Positions 6,024 through 9,767 of a DNA stretch of 9,767 nt are shown piece after piece (within the stretch, counting starts at the first letter, position 1; each line of letters begins with the position of its first letter). The notes under the pieces were generated by a model. The model ran no database searches and was not told the origin of the DNA. It saw only the letters and a list, made by a program, of their open reading frames with translations. Position numbers and translations under genes: made by a program. This DNA comes from Clostridiales bacterium UBA6363 (GTDB lineage: Bacteria; Bacillota; Clostridia; UBA1381). Location of the stretch: NCBI GenBank assembly GCA_002438865.1, contig DJRJ01000089.1, positions 552 to 10,318 of the forward strand, in the 5' to 3' direction.

Positions 6024-6810
6024 TTTTTCTCACCTGACCGCCGATTTCCCTTTCAAGGAAAATTCCGCCGAGTTCTTCAAACCCCTCCACGTTATCACTC
6101 ACATAATAGCTGTAGTTTCCGCCGTTTTTCTGTTCGTGACACATTTGGGCGCTTATTTTCTTTTTGAGGTATTTTGCGGTTTCCGCACCGGGGTCGATAA
6201 GCTTCACTCCGTCGCCCATATATTCCGCAATCACTTTTCTGAGCAGCGGATAATGCGTACAGCCCATAATGAGCGTATCAACGCCCGCTTTTCTTATATC
6301 GCACAGATATTCATCGACCGCAAGCTTTGTCATTTCCGTATCGAAATGACCGTTTTCCACAAGCGGTACAAACAGCGGACACGCCTTTGTAAACGTTTCG
6401 ATACCGCTGTCATACGCTTTTATAAGGTTTACGTACGAGCCGCTCTTTATCGTGCCGGGCGTACCGATTATACCTATTTTCTTGTTTTCCGTAACTCTTA
6501 CCGCAGTATACACCGCCGATTCCACCACGCCCACTATAGGCGTTTCAAACTCGTCCTTCACTTGCGGCAATGCCACAGAGCTTGCCGTACCGCAGGCGAT
6601 AACGATTATTTTCACGCCGAAGCTGTTTAAAAACCGTATATCGCTGCGTGTATATTTAAGAATGATTTCCGCCGAGCGTGTGCCGTAAGGCACTCTGCCC
6701 GTATCGCCGAAATATATTATGTCCTCGTTCGGGAGCTCACGCATTATCTGCTTGACGGCGGTAAGTCCGCCAAGTCCCGAATCGAACACACCTATACTTT
6801 TGTTATTCAT
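6004..6810 (-). CDS. murI: Glutamate racemase MurI
   Basis: MurI converts L-glutamate to D-glutamate, the second residue of the peptidoglycan stem peptide, in the cytoplasm and without cofactor. The 268-residue product has the family's full layout. It begins with SIGVFDSGLGGLTAVK (D10 and S11 at the active site), then YFGDTGRVPYG. The two catalytic cysteines are C73 in IACGTAS and C184 in MGCTHYPLL, with H186 beside the second. The first motif reads ACGT where many MurI proteins have ACNT, so a glycine replaces the usual asparagine next to the catalytic cysteine. The ATG overlaps the ddl stop by four bases (ATGA), and only a weak GAGAG site precedes it, so translation is probably coupled to ddl. 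Downstream it overlaps the DUF1934 gene by 20 nt. Identification is secure. Confidence 0.97.
   Translation of the reverse strand: MNNKSIGVFDSGLGGLTAVKQIMRELPNEDIIYFGDTGRVPYGTRSAEIILKYTRSDIRFLNSFGVKIIVIACGTASSVALPQVKDEFETPIVGVVESAVYTAVRVTENKKIGIIGTPGTIKSGSYVNLIKAYDSGIETFTKACPLFVPLVENGHFDTEMTKLAVDEYLCDIRKAGVDTLIMGCTHYPLLRKVIAEYMGDGVKLIDPGAETAKYLKKKISAQMCHEQKNGGNYSYYVSDNVEGFEELGGIFLEREIGGQVRKIDIEKY
6029..6035 (-). promoter_or_regulatory. Ribosome binding site that fixes a TTG start for the DUF1934 gene
   Basis: AGGTGAG read on the minus strand, lying inside the 3' end of murI and 5 nt before TTG 6023. With no ATG available in the correct frame nearby, this site supports TTG initiation within the murI coding sequence. 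Confidence 0.6.
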
Positions 6811-7868
6811 CTTTTAACTCTCTTTTCCGCAAGTTCGATAAGTTTATCCAAAAGCTCCGCATACGGAACGCCCACAGCACCCCATAATTTCGGGTACATA
6901 CTTATGCTTGTAAAGCCCGGCATGGTATTGATTTCATTAAGCACAACAGAGCCGTCGCTGTTTTTTACAAAGAAATCCACTCTCGAAAGTCCCTGTCCGT
7001 CAAGCGCCTTAAACGCCGCAACGGCATATTCACGTATTTTTTCTATCGTTTCTTCGGGAAGCTCCGCCGGGATTTGAAGTCTTGTTGAATTATCGACATA
7101 TTTTGCGTCAAAATCGTAAAACTCAACCTCCGGTATTATCTCGCCGACAGTTGACGCACTCGGGAGATTGTTTCCCAAAACGGCGCACTCAACCTCGTGA
7201 CCGACAATGTTTTCTTCAACCAATACTTTTTCGTCAAACTTTCTTGCGTTTTCAACAGCCGACTTAAATTCTTCACGGTTGCCCGCCTTGCCGACTCCGA
7301 ATGATGAGCCTGTTCTTGCAGGCTTTACAAAGCACGGATAGCCGAGCTTCTTTTCCGCCTCATCGGCTTTTTCGTCCAAATCGTCGCCTTCTCTTACGAC
7401 TATCCAGTCCGCCTGCGGTATGCCGGCATTTTGGAACACTATTTTTGAATTTGTCTTATCCATACCGTTTGCCGACGCCGGTACGCCCATTCCGACATAC
7501 GGAATGTGCGAAAGTTCAAACAGACCCTGTATTGTTCCGTCCTCGCCGTACTCGCCGTGGAGTACGGGAAATATAACATCGGGATATTTTCTTGTGACCT
7601 TGTCGCCGTCAAACACCAAAAGCGCACGCTCCTCGCCGTCGGGCGATACAACAGCCTTTTTGCTTACTTCCTTTTCCCACGCACCGCTCTCTATCTTGGC
7701 ATAATCGCCCTCATAGAGATACCATGCGCCGTTTTTTGTTATTCCAATAACATCTATATCATATTTTTCTTTGTCAAGGTTATTTAAAATTGAGGTTACG
7801 GACTTTCCCGAAATATCATGCTCGGGCGATTCTCCTCCGAAAATTACGCATATTCTTTTCTTTCCCAA
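6807..7868 (-). CDS. ddl: D-alanine--D-alanine ligase Ddl
   Basis: An ATP-grasp ligase that joins two D-alanines for the end of the peptidoglycan stem peptide. With the start used here it has 353 residues. Visible motifs: FGGESPEHDIS with E16; HGEYGEDG at 104-111; the ATP-binding loop KPARTGSSFG (182-191); the ω-loop FYDFDAKY (250-257); R296 and D298; and NEIN at 311-314. The AKY ending of the ω-loop is that of D-Ala-D-Ala ligases, not the VanA (D-lactate) type. TTG 7868 is chosen because AAAGGAAG (7883-7876) is 7 nt upstream and the product then starts MGKKRICVIFGG like its homologues. A longer reading from GTG 7886 would bury that site. The gene has its own σA promoter and leads the operon ddl-murI-DUF1934-protease. 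Confidence 0.97.
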   Translation of the reverse strand: MGKKRICVIFGGESPEHDISGKSVTSILNNLDKEKYDIDVIGITKNGAWYLYEGDYAKIESGAWEKEVSKKAVVSPDGEERALLVFDGDKVTRKYPDVIFPVLHGEYGEDGTIQGLFELSHIPYVGMGVPASANGMDKTNSKIVFQNAGIPQADWIVVREGDDLDEKADEAEKKLGYPCFVKPARTGSSFGVGKAGNREEFKSAVENARKFDEKVLVEENIVGHEVECAVLGNNLPSASTVGEIIPEVEFYDFDAKYVDNSTRLQIPAELPEETIEKIREYAVAAFKALDGQGLSRVDFFVKNSDGSVVLNEINTMPGFTSISMYPKLWGAVGVPYAELLDKLIELAEKRVKR

Positions 7869-7875
7869 ATCCAAT

Positions 7876-7883
7876 CTTCCTTT
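7876..7883 (-). promoter_or_regulatory. Ribosome binding site deciding the ddl TTG start
   Basis: AAAGGAAG on the minus strand, 7 nt before TTG 7868. It lies inside the longer in-frame reading from GTG 7886, and so argues for the shorter protein. Confidence 0.7.
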
Positions 7884-7904
7884 CACTTATAAACTATCTA
7901 TTAT

Positions 7905-7933
7905 ATAATACCTGTTTTTACTGCGGATTTCAA
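7905..7933 (-). promoter_or_regulatory. σA promoter of the ddl-murI operon
   Basis: Minus strand: -35 TTGAAA (7933-7928), 17-nt spacer, -10 TATTAT (7910-7905). The transcription start should fall near 7898, leaving a leader of about 30 nt before TTG 7868. It lies in the 95-nt gap between rluD and ddl, which makes ddl the head of a separate transcription unit even though lspA and rluD are on the same strand. I see no clear terminator after rluD, so readthrough from upstream is also possible. Confidence 0.85.
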
Positions 7934-7963
7934 GTGTTTTCCTGTATTTGTAACATAATATTA

Positions 7964-8887
7964 TCATTGTTCAAAGTTTCTTAACTTTTCTAACACCGCC
8001 TCGAAGTAATCGGGGAGCGGTGCGGAAAACTCCATCATCTCGCCCGTTTTGGGGTGTACAAAGCCTATTGTGCGTGCGTGCAGAAGCTGACCGTTAAGAT
8101 TAAACCGCTCCTTTTTTACACCGTACACTTTATCCCCTACGATGCTGTGACCCAATGACGCCATATGCACACGTATCTGATGCGTGCGCCCCGTTTCGAG
8201 AACGCACTCGATAAGCGTGTATCTGCCGAACCGCTCAAGCACGCTGTAATGCGTTACCGCTTCACGTCCGCCCTGCACAACCGCCATTTTTTTGCGGTCG
8301 GACGGACTTCTGCCTATGGGTTTGTTTACCGTTCCGAAATCCTCTTTTATATTCCCGTTCACAAGCGCATTATACTTCCTTAACGCTTTTCTTTCTTTCA
8401 GCTGTTCGGAAAGCTTTAAATGCGCCTCGTTGTTTTTTGCCGCAACCAGAAGTCCCGAGGTGTCTTTATCTATTCTATGCACAATTCCGGGTCTGATTAC
8501 ACCGTTTATTGCCGACAGCGACTCTCCGCAATGATACAAAAGCGCATTGACAAGTGTTCCGTCATAGTTACCGGCTGCAGGGTGAACAACCATCCCTTTC
8601 GGTTTGTTGACAACTAAAAGATCGTCGTCCTCATAGCGTATATCAAGCGGAATGTTTTCAGCCTTAACGTCAAGCTCACGAGGTTCGGGAATAACTACGG
8701 AAATCATCTCTCCTGCTTTTACCTTATAGTTTTTTGAAACGACGGCATTGCCAGCCTTGACTGAACCACCTTCAAGCAGTTTTTGAACCGCTGAACGTGT
8801 AAGACTGCCCGAAACGGCACTGATCACTTTGTCTATTCTTTCCCCTGCCATGGTCTCATCGACAGGGAACACCATTGCATCAACCAT
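7964..8887 (-). CDS. rluD: RluA/RluD-family 23S rRNA pseudouridine synthase
   Basis: A 307-residue pseudouridine synthase of the RluA superfamily, most like RluD, which modifies uridines of 23S rRNA helix 69. An S4 RNA-binding domain fills about residues 14-70 (GERIDKVISAV, SRSAVQKLL-like TRSAVQKLLEGG). The catalytic domain has LLVVNKPKGMVVHPA (91-104) and the signature HRIDKDTSGLLVAAK with catalytic D140, then ETGRTHQIRVHMASLGHSI. ATG 8887 is chosen because AAGGA is 8 nt upstream and it removes a basic extension unlike homologues; the reading could otherwise begin at 8938. It overlaps the lspA stop by 8 nt, so the two are probably coupled. Exact uridine target is inferred; several Gram-positive paralogues share this architecture. 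Confidence 0.94.
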   Translation of the reverse strand: MVDAMVFPVDETMAGERIDKVISAVSGSLTRSAVQKLLEGGSVKAGNAVVSKNYKVKAGEMISVVIPEPRELDVKAENIPLDIRYEDDDLLVVNKPKGMVVHPAAGNYDGTLVNALLYHCGESLSAINGVIRPGIVHRIDKDTSGLLVAAKNNEAHLKLSEQLKERKALRKYNALVNGNIKEDFGTVNKPIGRSPSDRKKMAVVQGGREAVTHYSVLERFGRYTLIECVLETGRTHQIRVHMASLGHSIVGDKVYGVKKERFNLNGQLLHARTIGFVHPKTGEMMEFSAPLPDYFEAVLEKLRNFEQ

Positions 8888-9365
8888 TCTGCTTTTCCTT
8901 TTTCGCCTTGCCTTCTCTGATGATTTCATAAAGTTCATATCCGATTATCAAAAAGGCCCCTACGGTAACAAGACAGTCGGCAAAATTAAAAACGTAGAAC
9001 TTTACAAAAAGAACGTCAATGTAATCAATAACATACCCCAGTCTGAATCGGTCAATGAGGTTTCCGATTCCGCCGGAGATTATTGCAACGAAGCAACAAT
9101 AGACCAAGCCCAGTTTAATCTTTTTTGAAAGCAGAACCGCGACTAAGGCTATAAGAATAATAACAGTCACAACCGTCATTATTGAAGCTTTTCCGCCAAG
9201 CATTCCCATCATAGCTCCATCGTTTTCAACGTAAGTCAGCCTGAGAACTCCGGGAATAAGAATCATTTCACCGATAGGTTTCAGACCCGAAACAACAAAA
9301 TATTTAATTATCTGATCAGCTGCAACCAAAAGCAAGATAACCGCAAGGGATATGAATTGAAGCAT
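8880..9365 (-). CDS. lspA: Lipoprotein signal peptidase LspA (signal peptidase II)
   Basis: The membrane aspartic protease that removes signal peptides from diacylglyceryl-modified prolipoproteins. The 161-residue product has four hydrophobic segments, at about 3-25, 60-80, 86-100 and 126-145. The catalytic dyad is visible as D114 in GNLIDRFRLGYVIDYIDV and D130 in FNFADCL, with N102 and R106 of the conserved NLIDR stretch. The first conserved loop reads VENDGAMMGML where many LspA proteins have an NxGAAFG pattern. It ends in a short basic tail (GKAKKEKQNG). The ATG at 9365 follows AGGTGG (9375-9370), 4 nt away, and the gene lies 28 nt after an acidic protein gene. Its stop overlaps the rluD start by 8 nt. 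Confidence 0.96.
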   Translation of the reverse strand: MLQFISLAVILLLVAADQIIKYFVVSGLKPIGEMILIPGVLRLTYVENDGAMMGMLGGKASIMTVVTVIILIALVAVLLSKKIKLGLVYCCFVAIISGGIGNLIDRFRLGYVIDYIDVLFVKFYVFNFADCLVTVGAFLIIGYELYEIIREGKAKKEKQNG

Positions 9366-9393
9366 TGAACCACCTGAAACTGTTTAAAGTGTT

Positions 9394-9767
9394 TTATTTG
9401 TCGTTATCATCGGTAAGAATATCAATATCGTCAGAAATTGTGAATCCTGTGTTGTTACCGTTATATCCAACGGATTTTTTCCCGCTTTCAGATGAATCAT
9501 GCGCATCTTTCTCTTTATCACCCGGGAGGGAAATATCCCCAAAAATCTGTTTAATATATTCATCCGCATCAGGAATATATGCCGTTTTGGCTACATTCTC
9601 CTTTTCTTCGGACGCAGATTCGTCACTGCTATCAGCTACGGATTCCTCAACAACAGATATAGCAGCAGCCGATTCATCGTTTACCGGTTTTGCGGCAAAC
9701 GGTTCATTAACAGTCTGAAAATCAACAGCGGGCTTATCAATCGCTTCTCGAGAATCGGCCTCAATTT
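9394..9767 (-). CDS. Acidic, low-complexity C-terminal tail of an unidentified protein (5' end outside window)
   Basis: Reading leftwards from base 9767, 123 codons of one open frame end at TAA 9396-9394. The visible protein is strongly acidic and Ser/Glu/Asp/Ala-rich, with no obvious catalytic motif, membrane segment or signal; it ends ISDDIDILTDDNDK. A possible short helical part is ADEYIKQIFGDIS. Such tails are typical of disordered C-termini. In many clostridia the gene before lspA is a DivIVA-type cell-division protein, whose conserved part is N-terminal and would lie beyond the edge; this is only a guess from position. It ends 28 nt before lspA, so the two are likely cotranscribed. I do not recognise it from the visible part. 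Confidence 0.75.
   Translation of the reverse strand, partial: IEADSREAIDKPAVDFQTVNEPFAAKPVNDESAAAISVVEESVADSSDESASEEKENVAKTAYIPDADEYIKQIFGDISLPGDKEKDAHDSSESGKKSVGYNGNNTGFTISDDIDILTDDNDK

Noticed and set aside
9365..9718. A 117-residue plus-strand frame opposite the acidic tail
   Set aside because: It is Ser/Leu/Phe-rich as expected from reading the complement of an acidic Ser/Glu-rich gene, and has no ribosome binding site.
1..9767. Search for mobile elements, CRISPR arrays, tRNAs, toxin-antitoxin pairs or phage genes
   Set aside because: No repeats, transposase or integrase features, tRNA-like folds or toxin partner of the XRE protein were seen. The window is core chromosome.

Overview
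The window is an ordinary, gene-dense chromosomal segment of a Gram-positive Bacillota bacterium, most likely a clostridial one. The evidence is strong GGAGG-type ribosome binding sites, several TTG starts, a YlmC/YmxH-family sporulation-associated gene, NrdR, housekeeping σA-type promoters of the form TTGAAA-17 nt-TATAAT, and peptidoglycan precursor genes. I see no phage genes, insertion sequences, CRISPR arrays, tRNAs or rRNAs. No non-coding stretch exceeds about 130 bases.

Left edge (1-725, minus): a nearly complete NfnA/SudB-type flavin/iron-sulfur subunit, cut off at its C-terminus by the window edge. It has its own promoter and faces away from the next genes.

Plus-strand block (835-4025): a YlmC/YmxH PRC-barrel protein; nrdR with a textbook σA promoter; mnmE after an intergenic hairpin; an RsuA-family 16S rRNA pseudouridine synthase; and a small XRE-type regulator that overlaps the rsuA-like gene by ATGA. 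The theme is nucleotide-pool control (NrdR) plus tRNA and rRNA modification (MnmE, RsuA).

The two blocks converge on a perfect 16-bp bidirectional terminator at 4102-4137.

Minus-strand block (read right to left, 9767 to 4156): the acidic C-terminal tail of an unidentified protein, then lspA, rluD, a σA promoter, ddl, murI, a DUF1934 (YwiB-like) protein, and a secreted S41 C-terminal processing protease with a peptidoglycan-binding domain. Ddl makes D-Ala-D-Ala and MurI makes D-glutamate, both for the peptidoglycan stem peptide. The exported protease at the end of the operon probably acts in the wall, so ddl-murI-DUF1934-ctp reads as a cell-envelope operon. LspA and RluD form a separate upstream pair.

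I found no convincing previously undescribed system. The points most worth a second look are the DUF1934 protein inside the wall operon, the small XRE regulator translationally coupled to a pseudouridine synthase, the hairpin between nrdR and mnmE, and the unidentified acidic protein at the right edge.
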